The notes beneath the pieces are model-generated. The model was not told the DNA's origin, did not search any database, and worked only from the letters and a program-made list of their open reading frames with translations. Below, one piece after another: positions 47,010 to 53,610 of a DNA stretch of 55,702 nucleotides. The DNA is from a virus, in the IMG/VR virus record IMGVR_UViG_3300017917_001201, positions 1 to 55,702 of that record; one strand, given 5' to 3'. Position 1 is the first letter of the stretch; each line of letters opens with the position of its first letter. Position numbers and translations under genes: made by a program.

Positions 47010-48595
47010 CAATAACCTACCACGTCATCAAAAGGCTGGTACTTCTCTGCCTGAACCCCACTCCTTCGATTGCGAGGCATCGAGTTAAGACCAAACAATG
47101 CTAGTGCATATGACATCACTCGGTCGTCATAGCAACCTTGCTTCGCATTAGTGATTCCCTTGTCATCGATCACGTAACTGCGGAGTTCTTTTACAAGTTC
47201 CACGTCTGCAATTCCACTGTCGCGCTTACGCAAAAGGGCTGCGAGGTTATCGATGATGAGTGGTTTCGTCTTGCTGCTGGTGTAAAAACCTGCGCGACGC
47301 GTGTGTCTATCTGCATACGCATCGTCGACGGTTTGCTCTACATAAAGATTCGGGTACCCGATGTCCTGCATACGACGAATTGTCGTGAGGCCGTGGTTGT
47401 TTCGTTCCGGCACCACGTAGGCGCGATTGAAACGCTTACCCAGTTCGGCCAGCTGATCACCGAGTTCGTACGGATCAATGTGCAAGCGCCACGTTGCGAC
47501 CTGCCGACCCAAGCTGTCCATGACCTGTGCAACGGTATAGTCGCCGTGAGCAAGGCCCTCGGCCACGTCCACGCCAATGCAGTACCGCTCATCCGGATCG
47601 ATGCGCTTGACCCACTGCTTGTAGGTGCCATCCGCGTGCTCTGTGACGATGCCGTCCTTGAAGCTTCCCTCGATCACTGGCTTGTAGCAGTCGCGCTCGG
47701 CGTCGAGAAGGCAATCCTCCTCAACGAAGCAGCGACCAGAGAACAGGAATGCCTCTTCTGGCGTGCAGGGGTACTCTTGCTTGAACAGGTCGACAGAACC
47801 AAGCTCGTCGATTTTCGAGCGCCGCCAGTTCAGCTGCTCGTCCGACAAGTCAAAAAGTGCCGAAAGTTTTTCCTCGTCCGGCGAACGTGTAAAGTATGGG
47901 TCGGTTTTCTTTGTATATTCGGGCAACCAAAACCATGGGATGAAGACGACGATCCAGTCGCTCTCCCCACGCAGCGCCTTCATGACCTGCTCGTAGAACC
48001 AGCCACCAGCACCATTCGCCGTCGATTCGACGATCACCTCACTGCCTTCCGCCGGAACGGACTGCAGCAGGCCTGACACAATCTCGCCACTATTGGGATA
48101 GAACGCAGCTTCCGACGCGTGGACGAACTTGTTGGTCATGCCTCGACCAATCTGCGTTGAGCGTGCGGTACCGATTCGGTACTGCGAGTTCAGCCCATCA
48201 AAGATCATCGTGGTGGTGGTGCTGCTCGACAGGGGCGGCGCAAAGATCGGGTGCCCAACGTTGTCGTAAAAGAACCGCACCATGCGGAAGATGGCGGTGG
48301 TCGACTCGGCAAGGTGCGAGAGCACGAACGCGTTGGCGTTCTTGGTCTTGGTCGTTTTCCAGAAGAAGCGCCCCTCGACGTAGGTCGAGATGCCCATCTG
48401 ACGCCCCTTGATGACGAGTGCGCGAATGCGACCGGTCTCTGCCAGCTGCTTCTCGAGCGTCTCATGCAGGATCATCTGGCCGCGATTTAGTTTCAGCGGC
48501 CTCACCTCACCCTGCTTGTTGACGATCCGGAGTACGTTCTTGGCGTACAGCGGGAAGTCACCCAGCAGCTTTTTGGCTACCTGCTCTATTTGCAA
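47009..48595 (-). CDS. terL: Terminase large subunit, 528 aa
   Basis: DNA-packaging motor. The ATPase domain has a Walker A-like G-R-Q-M-G-I-S-T at 64-71, an adenine-binding region before it (LNRGQMILHETL) and a Walker B-type FVHASEAAFY near 160. The RNase H-like nuclease domain starts near residue 340 with CIGVDVAEGLAHGDYTVAQV (Asp), then PERNNHG and DDRVMSYALALF. The start is a TTG with AGAGGT 7 bases upstream, inside the HNH gene's end; the first ATG in frame would remove 40 conserved residues. The short HNH gene directly upstream is a frequent neighbour. Confidence 0.93.
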   Translation of the reverse strand: MQIEQVAKKLLGDFPLYAKNVLRIVNKQGEVRPLKLNRGQMILHETLEKQLAETGRIRALVIKGRQMGISTYVEGRFFWKTTKTKNANAFVLSHLAESTTAIFRMVRFFYDNVGHPIFAPPLSSSTTTTMIFDGLNSQYRIGTARSTQIGRGMTNKFVHASEAAFYPNSGEIVSGLLQSVPAEGSEVIVESTANGAGGWFYEQVMKALRGESDWIVVFIPWFWLPEYTKKTDPYFTRSPDEEKLSALFDLSDEQLNWRRSKIDELGSVDLFKQEYPCTPEEAFLFSGRCFVEEDCLLDAERDCYKPVIEGSFKDGIVTEHADGTYKQWVKRIDPDERYCIGVDVAEGLAHGDYTVAQVMDSLGRQVATWRLHIDPYELGDQLAELGKRFNRAYVVPERNNHGLTTIRRMQDIGYPNLYVEQTVDDAYADRHTRRAGFYTSSKTKPLIIDNLAALLRKRDSGIADVELVKELRSYVIDDKGITNAKQGCYDDRVMSYALALFGLNSMPRNRRSGVQAEKYQPFDDVVGY

Positions 48596-49065
48596 AACCC
48601 GAGACCTCTAGCAATTCGCAGCGACCATATGCCTAATTCTTCGTCGCTAAGCCGCATCCGCATAACATTAACGATGGAACATACAAGTCTGATGTTGCTC
48701 GGCTCGTACCCGCGCTCTGGGTCTATTCTGTCGATGGAAGCATTCGTGTGCTTTGTGTGCTCGCCATGGGTGAGCTCAATCCCGGTAACCGCACACTTAC
48801 CGTCCTGCGCCTCATAGGCATTGGTGACGTCATCGAGCGTGAGATTGAAGGGAAGTATCTGGCGCATTCGGCTGTGACCTTTGCGGGGGGTCGTGTACCG
48901 AAACTTCTGCGCCAGATACTTCTCCATTGAGGAGTGTATTTCGCGTGTCTGCCTGACCGGCACCCAGCACGTCATACAGACATACGAGTAGCGGCCAGTT
49001 ACCGCATTGAAGCGGAACTCCTCGAGCGGTTTTTCTTCACCGCAGCGGGTACAGGGCTTCTGCAC
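48586..49065 (-). CDS. HNH-type endonuclease adjacent to terminase, 159 aa
   Basis: An N-terminal zinc ribbon pair (C-T-R-C-G, then C-M-T-C-W) is followed by CAVTGIELTHGEHTKHTNAS and IDRIDPERGYEPSNIRLVCS, the HNH/recombination-endonuclease VII-like core with the ID-R-id, NIRLVC end. Many phages carry an HNH protein next to the terminase, where it helps specific end cleavage; it could also be a free-standing homing nuclease. Its stop overlaps the terminase start. Confidence 0.8.
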   Translation of the reverse strand: MQKPCTRCGEEKPLEEFRFNAVTGRYSYVCMTCWVPVRQTREIHSSMEKYLAQKFRYTTPRKGHSRMRQILPFNLTLDDVTNAYEAQDGKCAVTGIELTHGEHTKHTNASIDRIDPERGYEPSNIRLVCSIVNVMRMRLSDEELGIWSLRIARGLGFCK

Positions 49066-49074
49066 CCGCCCCTA

Positions 49075-49221
49075 TTATTTCTTCTTCGCGTGCGACTTTG
49101 GTGCGCGCTTCATCTCAGCCTTCTCGCCCTTGGCGTAAGCGGCCTTCGAGCCAGCCTTCTTCTTCTCCATCTTCTCTTCCTTCTTGGATTCCTTACCCAT
49201 CCACGGCATCGACTTCTTCAT
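49075..49221 (-). CDS. Lys-rich tiny protein with MKKSMPW start, 48 aa
   Basis: ATG overlaps the preceding stop (TAATG). MKKSMPWMGKESKKEEKMEK followed by KKAGSKAAYAKGEKAEMKRA is extremely basic and low in complexity. Its first seven residues almost match those of the protein at 50884 (MKKTMPW), so the two are probably paralogues on either side of the lysis cassette. May bind nucleic acid or the membrane. Function unknown. Confidence 0.65.
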   Translation of the reverse strand: MKKSMPWMGKESKKEEKMEKKKAGSKAAYAKGEKAEMKRAPKSHAKKK

Positions 49222-49523
49222 TAGATTGCACCTTTTGAGAGAGTTTCACGGAGGGCGTAGCCCTCAAGTTTCCATAGCTGCCGAATGGCATTTTCATACG
49301 CAAACTTTCGGCCAAGTTCTGCGTTGAAATTGGCGACGCTGGCTGGAGCACTCTCGCCAACGACAAAGAACCCGTTTTGCATCTCAATGACGCAAATGGT
49401 CAGATGCTTGTGATACAGATAGTCGATCTTCGTGATCTTTGCTTCCATGCTCTCCAGAGTGACGCGTGGTGCCGTTGCGACAGCCGCGCTCTCTGTTTCC
49501 GTTACCTTCAGTGATTCAGTCAA
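49221..49523 (-). CDS. N4 gp49/Sf6 gp66-like protein, 100 aa
   Basis: Residues 60-98 hold the family signature: FFVVGESAPASVANFNAELG, then KFAYENAIRQLWKLEGYALR. This is the N4 Gp49/phage Sf6 gene 66 family, small proteins of unknown function in many phages. The start is a TTG at 49523 with GAGAGG 4 bases upstream, overlapping the Rz1 stop. The upstream in-frame TTG at 49538 has weaker support. Confidence 0.8.
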   Translation of the reverse strand: MTESLKVTETESAAVATAPRVTLESMEAKITKIDYLYHKHLTICVIEMQNGFFVVGESAPASVANFNAELGRKFAYENAIRQLWKLEGYALRETLSKGAI

Positions 49524-49768
49524 TTCGCCTCTCCACAACTAGCCGCAGCGGCCATGAGTTTTGCCTCGTAACCCTTGCGGAGCTCGAGCTCTGCGAGGAT
49601 CACCTTCACCCGCTCGAAGATGCCAGCATCAGCGGACGCCTTCGGGTACACGGGCTCCTCAATCTGAGGAGTCTTGCAAGGAACGGCGATGGGCACCTTC
49701 ACGGTGATGGTCTTCTGACCAGCGCACGCCCCCAAAAAAATCGCGGAAAGGACAACAAGCTTCTTCAC
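49520..49768 (-). CDS. Outer-membrane spanin lipoprotein (Rz1-like), 82 aa
   Basis: The GTG start overlaps the Rz-like stop codon as GTGA. The signal peptide KKLVVLSAIFLGAC carries a lipobox LGAC with Cys15, giving a mature lipoprotein rich in Pro and helical at its end. Spanin pairs fuse inner and outer membranes in the last step of lysis, so the host is Gram-negative. A longer in-frame reading to 49807 is less likely because of the lipobox. It is placed after Rz rather than nested inside it. Confidence 0.85.
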   Translation of the reverse strand: MKKLVVLSAIFLGACAGQKTITVKVPIAVPCKTPQIEEPVYPKASADAGIFERVKVILAELELRKGYEAKLMAAAASCGEAN

Positions 49769-50118
49769 CGCTGGTACTCCTTCAGGAGATCGAGAGCAGC
49801 GACACACTCGTCATTCGACTTCGGCTTCGCCATCAGGATTTGAGAAGCCTTCGATGAATGCCCATTCGCGGTAGCCTCTGCGGCCTTCAGGGCTGCAGCT
49901 GCTTCCTTCGCCCGCCGCTCGGACCACGCCGACATCTGCATCAGTGTCTGGTTGTTCAGGTCGATCACAGACTGGAGCTCGACATTCTTGAGCTTCGCGT
50001 TCGCGAGATCGGCGCGGAGGCCGCTGTTTGCCACGTATAGCCAGCCGATGATCAGACTCAGGACGGCGTATGCGACGTACCGGCGGTAGCGCCATATCAG
50101 TTGCAGCACCTCAACCAT
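49765..50118 (-). CDS. Inner-membrane spanin (Rz-like), 117 aa
   Basis: One N-terminal membrane helix (residues about 14-32, VAYAVLSLIIGWLYVA) followed by a long periplasmic coiled coil (LANAKLKNVELQSVIDLNNQ, then RRAKEAAAALKAAEATAN) and a short C-terminal part with Cys near residue 104. This is the Rz layout. Partner is the lipoprotein encoded next. It follows the holin-like gene at one base spacing. Confidence 0.85.
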   Translation of the reverse strand: MVEVLQLIWRYRRYVAYAVLSLIIGWLYVANSGLRADLANAKLKNVELQSVIDLNNQTLMQMSAWSERRAKEAAAALKAAEATANGHSSKASQILMAKPKSNDECVAALDLLKEYQR

Positions 50119-50391
50119 TTAGTCACCTTCAACCTCGAGCTTCACCGGCCCAGCCTCACCTTTGAGTGCGCGCAGAGGACCGCCAACAGCAATCGAGATA
50201 AGCGTGATGGCGACGCCAGTCAAACCACCAAGCAAAGCCCAGCCGAGAATCTCAAGCTGCTGCGGCTGGTTCGCCACATCCCATCCGCCCTTCCAGACGA
50301 TCAGGACCAGCCAGACACTAAATGCGGACAGCGCAATCCCCCCGCCGAGAAGGCAGAGGGAGAACAGCTGCTTGAGTGTCGGCATCTTCAT
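50119..50391 (-). CDS. Holin-like membrane protein, 90 aa
   Basis: Two membrane helices (about residues 11-35 and 47-72) with a short loop between them and a charged C-terminus (GEAGPVKLEVEGD). Its place between endolysin and spanins, with ATGA coupling to the endolysin, makes it the best holin candidate. Membrane topology is by sequence only; another candidate is the membrane protein at 53108. Confidence 0.75.
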   Translation of the reverse strand: MKMPTLKQLFSLCLLGGGIALSAFSVWLVLIVWKGGWDVANQPQQLEILGWALLGGLTGVAITLISIAVGGPLRALKGEAGPVKLEVEGD

Positions 50392-50882
50392 GCTTCGTTA
50401 CTCGAGGTCTTTGCGCCATTGGCGGCAAGGAGGTTGGGTCCGCCGAGAACTGGGACGCCCTTCGGCCAACGAGCCTCGAGAAGGCGCGCCTTCGCAAGGC
50501 GCATGACGTTGACTCCATTCGACTGGTTGCCGCCGAGTACGTGGTAGTGGGTGTCGTCCTCGCCAGCGTAGAAGCCTACGTGACCACCGCCCTCGCGGAG
50601 GAAGACGAGGATCGCGCCGGGAGCAAGGCGATCACGACGCAGGTGCGAGCCATAGTTGGCCCACTCCTTGGCGCGGAACCACAGCTTTGGAATGGGTAAG
50701 CCAGACGCCTTAATGCAGTGGGCAACGAACGTGCCGCACCAAGGGGTCTCATCCTCAGACCACCACGCGTTCAGATCGCGTAGCCAACCGATGATGATGG
50801 CGGAGTGGGACTTGGGGCCGGGAACTTCCTTAGTTCCGACGTAGGACTGCGCTCGAAGCAGCCACGGCGGGCTCATGATCAT
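50388..50882 (-). CDS. Endolysin, TIGR02594/CHAP-like amidase, 164 aa
   Basis: Peptidoglycan hydrolase. The cysteine-peptidase (NlpC/P60-CHAP) layout is clear: Cys49 in ETPWCGTFVAHCIKASGL, His101 in GAILVFLREGGGHVGFYAGE, then YHVLGGNQSNGVNVMRLAKA. This order is the TIGR02594 phage family. There is no signal peptide, so it needs the holin to reach the wall. Two ATGs (50882, 50876) are possible. Confidence 0.85.
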   Translation of the reverse strand: MIMSPPWLLRAQSYVGTKEVPGPKSHSAIIIGWLRDLNAWWSEDETPWCGTFVAHCIKASGLPIPKLWFRAKEWANYGSHLRRDRLAPGAILVFLREGGGHVGFYAGEDDTHYHVLGGNQSNGVNVMRLAKARLLEARWPKGVPVLGGPNLLAANGAKTSSNEA

Positions 50883-50883
50883 C

Positions 50884-51051
50884 TCAGCACTTCTTCCCCT
50901 TCTTTCGTGCCGCCGACATGTTGTCGACGAGGTTCGGGTAGGGACGCCCTGCCTTCTTCGCAGCAGCCTTGGCCTTAGCCTTCTGCGCGGGAGATAGTGG
51001 CTTCGAGTCCTTCTTTGGGCTCGGCTTGTCCCACGGCATCGTCTTCTTCAT
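50884..51051 (-). CDS. Lys-rich small conserved protein with MKKTMPW start, 55 aa
   Basis: The ATG at 51051 has GAGGTG upstream; a longer frame to 51261 lacks one. Basic N-terminus (MKKTMPWDKPSPKKD) is followed by AKKAGRPYPNLVDNMSAARK, a signature common in small phage proteins near lysis or packaging genes. The start matches that of the 48-residue protein at 49075. Function unknown. Confidence 0.7.
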   Translation of the reverse strand: MKKTMPWDKPSPKKDSKPLSPAQKAKAKAAAKKAGRPYPNLVDNMSAARKKGKKC

Positions 51052-51097
51052 GGAGCACCTCTTTCTCGCCGCCACATAGTTCAAATCGGATGTGTGC

Positions 51098-51328
51098 TCA
51101 ACCCGCGAAGCGACGCTGTAGCGCCTCAGACATTTCGGGGTCGTAGTCATCCAGCCAAGCGACGATCTCTTCGTACCGCTTGCGCTCACCCCAACCTGCG
51201 CCAGCAGAGAATCCGGTGTTGTAGATGTCAGCCGCTGCCTCGGCGGCTGCTTCGCCGTCACCCGCCACAGCAGACTGGATGATGGTGCGGGCCTGCTGCG
51301 CGATGTAGTGAGTGACCGGCCTTACCAC
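51098..51328 (-). CDS. Hypothetical helical protein, 76 aa
   Basis: GTG start lies inside the end of the upstream gene. Two helices (HYIAQQARTIIQSAVAGDGE and KRYEEIVAWLDDYDPEMSEA) with an AAAEAAADIYNTGFSAGAGW centre. Acidic. No family named; often seen in the small-gene block before lysis genes. Confidence 0.7.
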   Translation of the reverse strand: MVRPVTHYIAQQARTIIQSAVAGDGEAAAEAAADIYNTGFSAGAGWGERKRYEEIVAWLDDYDPEMSEALQRRFAG

Positions 51329-51582
51329 TTAACCTTGTCCGCCCAGTACGCAGCGGACAGCTTGCCCTTCGCGATGTTCTTGGCGTGGCGCGCCTTGAAT
51401 GCCTCGTTCCGCTTGCTGCCATCCGGCGAACCCTTAACGCCCTGCTGGCCGAAACGGATCGTCTTCACGGTGTCGCCTTCCTTCGCCACCACCACGTGAG
51501 ACTTTGTCGGATGTGACGGCGTGGCCTTCGGCTTGTTGTAGCCAGAGACGCCAGCGCGCTCGAGACGCGAGTCCTTCTTCAT
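51322..51582 (-). CDS. Conserved phage protein (DUF6321-like), 86 aa
   Basis: RLERAGVSGYNKPKATPSHP, then KTIRFGQQGVKGSPDGSKRN and FKARHAKNIAKGKLSAAYWA is a highly conserved, basic phage protein of unknown function. The pattern (SHxVVxxExxxxKxIRFGxQG) is recognisable and occurs in the small-gene block between terminase subunits in many podoviruses. ATGA coupling to the small membrane gene before it. Confidence 0.75.
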   Translation of the reverse strand: MKKDSRLERAGVSGYNKPKATPSHPTKSHVVVAKEGDTVKTIRFGQQGVKGSPDGSKRNEAFKARHAKNIAKGKLSAAYWADKVKW

Positions 51583-51695
51583 TCGTCATCCCCGTCGAGG
51601 TCGATATCAATTTTGTCGATTTCGCGGATACCCCAAACAATCACGCCGATGATGGAAAGACCGATGAGAGCGAGGATGATGCCGGTGCTAGTCAA
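51579..51695 (-). CDS. Tiny single-pass membrane protein, TTG start, 38 aa
   Basis: The TTG at 51695 overlaps the end of the preceding gene but has a strong GGGAGG 7 bases upstream. It encodes a hydrophobic helix (TGIILALIGLSIIGVIVWGI) followed by an acidic tail (DKIDIDLDGDDE). Its TGA overlaps the next ATG as ATGA. The strong ribosome site and coupling support a real gene. Function unknown; its place before the lysis block would allow a lysis-modulating role. Confidence 0.65.
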   Translation of the reverse strand: MTSTGIILALIGLSIIGVIVWGIREIDKIDIDLDGDDE

Positions 51696-51909
51696 TGCGG
51701 TGCCTCCCGAAGATCACGCAGAGCGGACCAAGGTTGATCCGAAAGGCATCGTCGTAGAACTCGACGCCAAGATTGAAGCAGTTCGTGCTGAGAGCAGCAT
51801 GGATGCGCCACATGCCGTTAAGCGTGAACTCGAGACCGTAGAGATATTCTTTCATTCGCGTAGCTCTAACGAATTCTGCAGCCACATCAACCCATGAGTC
51901 TTCTTTCAC
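51688..51909 (-). CDS. Hypothetical protein, 73 aa (start uncertain)
   Basis: Read from GTG at 51909; an in-frame ATG 18 codons later gives 55 residues and also lacks a good ribosome site. The C-terminal part (YLYGLEFTLNGMWRIHAALS, then FNLGVEFYDDAFRINLGPLC) is a repeated aromatic beta pattern. First gene after the noncoding region at 51910-52299. No family recognised. Confidence 0.6.
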   Translation of the reverse strand: MKEDSWVDVAAEFVRATRMKEYLYGLEFTLNGMWRIHAALSTNCFNLGVEFYDDAFRINLGPLCVIFGRHRID

Positions 51910-52030
51910 ATATCCGTTATTGAGGGTCCATGAAATAGCATTTATATTTTTTTGGGGTCGACTACCTCAAAGTTGATACCCCCCTCGATTAGGAATGGGT
52001 GGGGGGATTAGGGTCGACTGCTAAACCCTG

Positions 52031-52038
52031 CCCTATAG
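52031..52038 (-). promoter_or_regulatory. CTATAGGG motif 1 (before the 51909 gene)
   Basis: On the minus strand the sequence reads TAATCCTATAGGGCAGGG, with CTATAGGG as in the start region of T7-class promoters. It lies about 120 bases before the first gene of the small-gene block. No matching RNA polymerase gene was found, so it may be a promoter for an unseen polymerase or a terminase-binding site. Confidence 0.4.
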
Positions 52039-52201
52039 GATTAGATAGGCCTTATGGAACCGCACAGGCGAGGCCGGGGTCGCCACACCACGTGTACCCC
52101 CTACCCCCTACCCCACCCCACACGCGGGTCGCTGACGCTGCCCATGCCCCCTGTCGCACGCTCTCTCTGGCTCCGCGCAAAAGGCCTCAGAAAAACCCCA
52201 G

Positions 52202-52230
52202 AAAAAAACCCCCGCCAAAAGGGAGGGGGT
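52202..52230 (-). terminator. Intrinsic terminator after terminase small subunit
   Basis: Minus strand: CCCCCTCCC-TTTT-GGCGGGGG followed by seven T. It is a very stable hairpin placed 70 bases after the small-subunit stop. It separates that gene from the downstream block, whose transcription would then start from the CTATAGGG region at 52031. Confidence 0.85.
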
Positions 52231-52299
52231 CAGAAGTAGGAGGGTCGGGGTCAGCTTTCCTGCCGTTATGCACACAACCTCTGAAAGGTTGTGCTCACA

Positions 52300-52752
52300 T
52301 CAGTGGGCTGTTTCGCCTTCATCCTCATCAAGGTCGAGGTTCGCGAGGAAGTCGCCACCTTGGTTGACCGTCAGTTCCTTCTTGTCAGGCGCGAAGATGC
52401 CCTGCTGCTTGCCCAGAAGCTCGAGGGCGCGGACTCGGGTGGCGTCGCTGGGTGCATTGGTGGCCTCGTTCATCAGCCGAGTGATGATCCAGTCAGCATC
52501 CAAGCCGACACGCTCGTTTTGCTTATCCTTAGTAGGTTCGAGCCGCTTCTTGATCTTCTCCATCTTGAGGAGCTCACAGGCGGTCACGTGGGCGCTTTTT
52601 TCTGCATAACCAGCCTGCAGTGCTGCCTGACGTCCGTTGCCTCCATTGGCTACGTAGAACTCGATGAAGGCTTGCTGCTTCGGGGTGATGTAGTCGGCGT
52701 CCTCAGAGGCCATCACCTTTCCCTTGGCTGCGGGGCTCAGGTCTTTCTTCAT
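52300..52752 (-). CDS. terS: Terminase small subunit, 150 aa
   Basis: Binds the packaging site and loads the large subunit. The centre matches the family: YITPKQQAFIEFYVANGGNG followed by RQAALQAGYAEKSAHVTACE and LLKMEKIKKRL, a helix-turn-helix DNA-binding part. The C-terminus is acidic (LDLDEDEGE). Length is normal. It lies four kilobases from the large subunit, separated by the lysis and small-gene blocks, an unusual spread. A CTATAGGGAGAGA motif precedes it by about 35 bases. Confidence 0.88.
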   Translation of the reverse strand: MKKDLSPAAKGKVMASEDADYITPKQQAFIEFYVANGGNGRQAALQAGYAEKSAHVTACELLKMEKIKKRLEPTKDKQNERVGLDADWIITRLMNEATNAPSDATRVRALELLGKQQGIFAPDKKELTVNQGGDFLANLDLDEDEGETAH

Positions 52753-52786
52753 TGGTCTGTCACTCTCATGTCAGTGGTCTATTCCC

Positions 52787-52799
52787 TCTCTCCCTATAG
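52787..52799 (-). promoter_or_regulatory. CTATAGGGAGAGA motif 2 (before terS)
   Basis: Minus strand: CTATAGGGAGAGA, preceded by a purine-rich GGGAGAGAGA stretch. It matches the +1 region of T7 promoters over 11 bases (CTATAGGGAGA) but not the upstream specificity part. It lies 35 bases before the terminase small-subunit start. The same 13 bases recur at 53043. Confidence 0.45.
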
Positions 52800-52854
52800 T
52801 CTCTCTCCCTCTCTATGTCTCCCTTACAGGTTGAGAGGATGGGATCGCCGCCCC

Positions 52855-53031
52855 TTAGGTTTTTTCCGCCGAATTTTTGGGGGAGCCTTCACCCTCTGTG
52901 GGCTCGAAGGTGGTGTTCGCCATCACCTGTTCCACGCTCATGTTGAAGGCGATACCTGCGGCGCGGAGAAACGTGTAGAGCTCGTCTGGCTCTTCTCCCT
53001 CTAGCAGGGCGTCAGCTGTCTTCCATTCCAT
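52855..53031 (-). CDS. Hypothetical acidic protein, 58 aa
   Basis: ATG about 12 bases after GGGAGAG of motif 3. MEWKTADALLEGEEPDELYT followed by FLRAAGIAFNMSVEQVMANT is acidic and helical. The final codons (SPKNSAEKT, stop) come from a sequence that recurs as an untranslated element at 53081, so the repeat is coding here. Function unknown. Confidence 0.6.
   Translation of the reverse strand: MEWKTADALLEGEEPDELYTFLRAAGIAFNMSVEQVMANTTFEPTEGEGSPKNSAEKT
52858..52882 (-). repeat. Copy A of GC/A-tract element
   Basis: Minus strand: CCCC-AAAAA-TTCGGCGG-AAAAAACC. An almost identical element lies at 53081-53106. Both are followed downstream by GGGC(A/G)GCGAYCCC and then a CTATAGGGAGAGA motif. In this copy the element forms the last codons of the 58-residue gene. 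Confidence 0.7.
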
Positions 53032-53042
53032 GTCTGTCTGTC

Positions 53043-53055
53043 TCTCTCCCTATAG
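53043..53055 (-). promoter_or_regulatory. CTATAGGGAGAGA motif 3 (before the 58-residue gene)
   Basis: Same 13 bases as motif 2, 12 bases before the ATG at 53031. Together with its upstream CTCCC it can form a 5-base hairpin (CTCCC-GCTATA-GGGAG). Between copy B of the A-tract element and the start codon, it is the only obvious control signal here. Confidence 0.45.
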
Positions 53056-53080
53056 CGGGAGCAGGGGTCGCTGCCCTCTG

Positions 53081-53106
53081 GGTTTTTTCCCGCCGATTTT
53101 TTGGGG
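53081..53106 (-). repeat. Copy B of GC/A-tract element
   Basis: Minus strand: CCCC-AAAAAA-TCGGCGGG-AAAAAACCC, directly after the stop of the 53108 gene. Same element as at 52858. It is noncoding here, which argues that DNA or RNA function, not protein, drives its conservation. Confidence 0.7.
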
Positions 53107-53107
53107 C

Positions 53108-53362
53108 TCACTTGAACAGCTGGAGCAGTGCCAACCCAACCGTCACGACCAGCCAGCCCACCCGCTCGAACGTCGCCAGTGATCCCTTGGCCTTCTGCCC
53201 ACCAGCCTCGAGCAAGCGCAGCCGCTCTTCGTGATCCTCGATTGACTGCCGGTGCTGCTTCAACCGCTCATCCACCCGTGTCAGATGCTGCAAGGCGTCT
53301 GCGATCACTTTGATCTCATCCTCAATGCGTCCGAGGCGATGGTCGAGCAGCGAATAGTCCAC
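53108..53362 (-). CDS. Coiled-coil protein with C-terminal membrane anchor, 84 aa
   Basis: GTG at 53362 with AGGA upstream (a TTG two codons earlier is also open). A helical coiled-coil region (LLDHRLGRIEDEIKVIADAL, RVDERLKQHRQSIEDHEERL) is followed by one membrane segment (VGWLVVTVGLALLQLF). The layout resembles hemolysin XhlA-type phage proteins, which associate with holins. First gene of the leftward late region. The XhlA link is by layout only. Confidence 0.7.
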   Translation of the reverse strand: MDYSLLDHRLGRIEDEIKVIADALQHLTRVDERLKQHRQSIEDHEERLRLLEAGGQKAKGSLATFERVGWLVVTVGLALLQLFK

Positions 53363-53515
53363 GGGCAACAGTCCTGCGATGGATGGTCAAAACACGATGC
53401 GTTCATACCAGCTGTGGGCAGGTATTGCGACATGAAATCACAAGGATGCCCGCGATTTTCCGATCCTCACTGGGTTGTTTATGCGGGGCGATGAAAAAAT
53501 ATTTTCTGAGGGGGG

Positions 53516-53543
53516 TTGACGCATCAGATTGAGGAACTATTTT
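53516..53543 (+). promoter_or_regulatory. Rightward early promoter, sigma70-like
   Basis: TTGACG (53516-53521) and TATTTT (53538-53543) are 16 bases apart, in an AT-richer stretch with ATGAAAAAATATTTTC just upstream. No gene is visible from 53363 to 53706 besides this promoter and the ribozyme at 53611. Expected transcripts would start near 53550, run through the ribozyme and enter the early genes. Confidence 0.7.
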
Positions 53544-53610
53544 CAGGCTCATCGGATCAGCCCGCCGCGATGGCTCCGCTGCTCTCCTGCTCTTTCTCAT
53601 CGTGAATACA

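Larger units (their letters stand above)
51910..52299. other. Noncoding region downstream of terminase small subunit
   Basis: About 390 bases without a plausible gene. It holds long C/G runs (several CCCCTA-type steps at 52093-52120), the terminator at 52202-52230 and one CTATAGGG motif on the minus strand (52031-52038) ahead of the 51909 gene. The base pattern is unlike the rest of the genome. It may carry a packaging or end-formation site, as it adjoins the terminase small-subunit gene. Confidence 0.5.

Noticed and set aside
52787-53055. Confident call of T7 promoters
   Set aside because: The match covers only CTATAGGGAGA. The upstream specificity region differs and no single-subunit RNA polymerase gene is visible, so they are listed as motifs of unknown role.
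53403-53600. Leftward 65-residue ORF before the 53362 gene
   Set aside because: No ribosome site or protein-like pattern. The region holds the rightward early promoter and its sequence is AT-rich control DNA.
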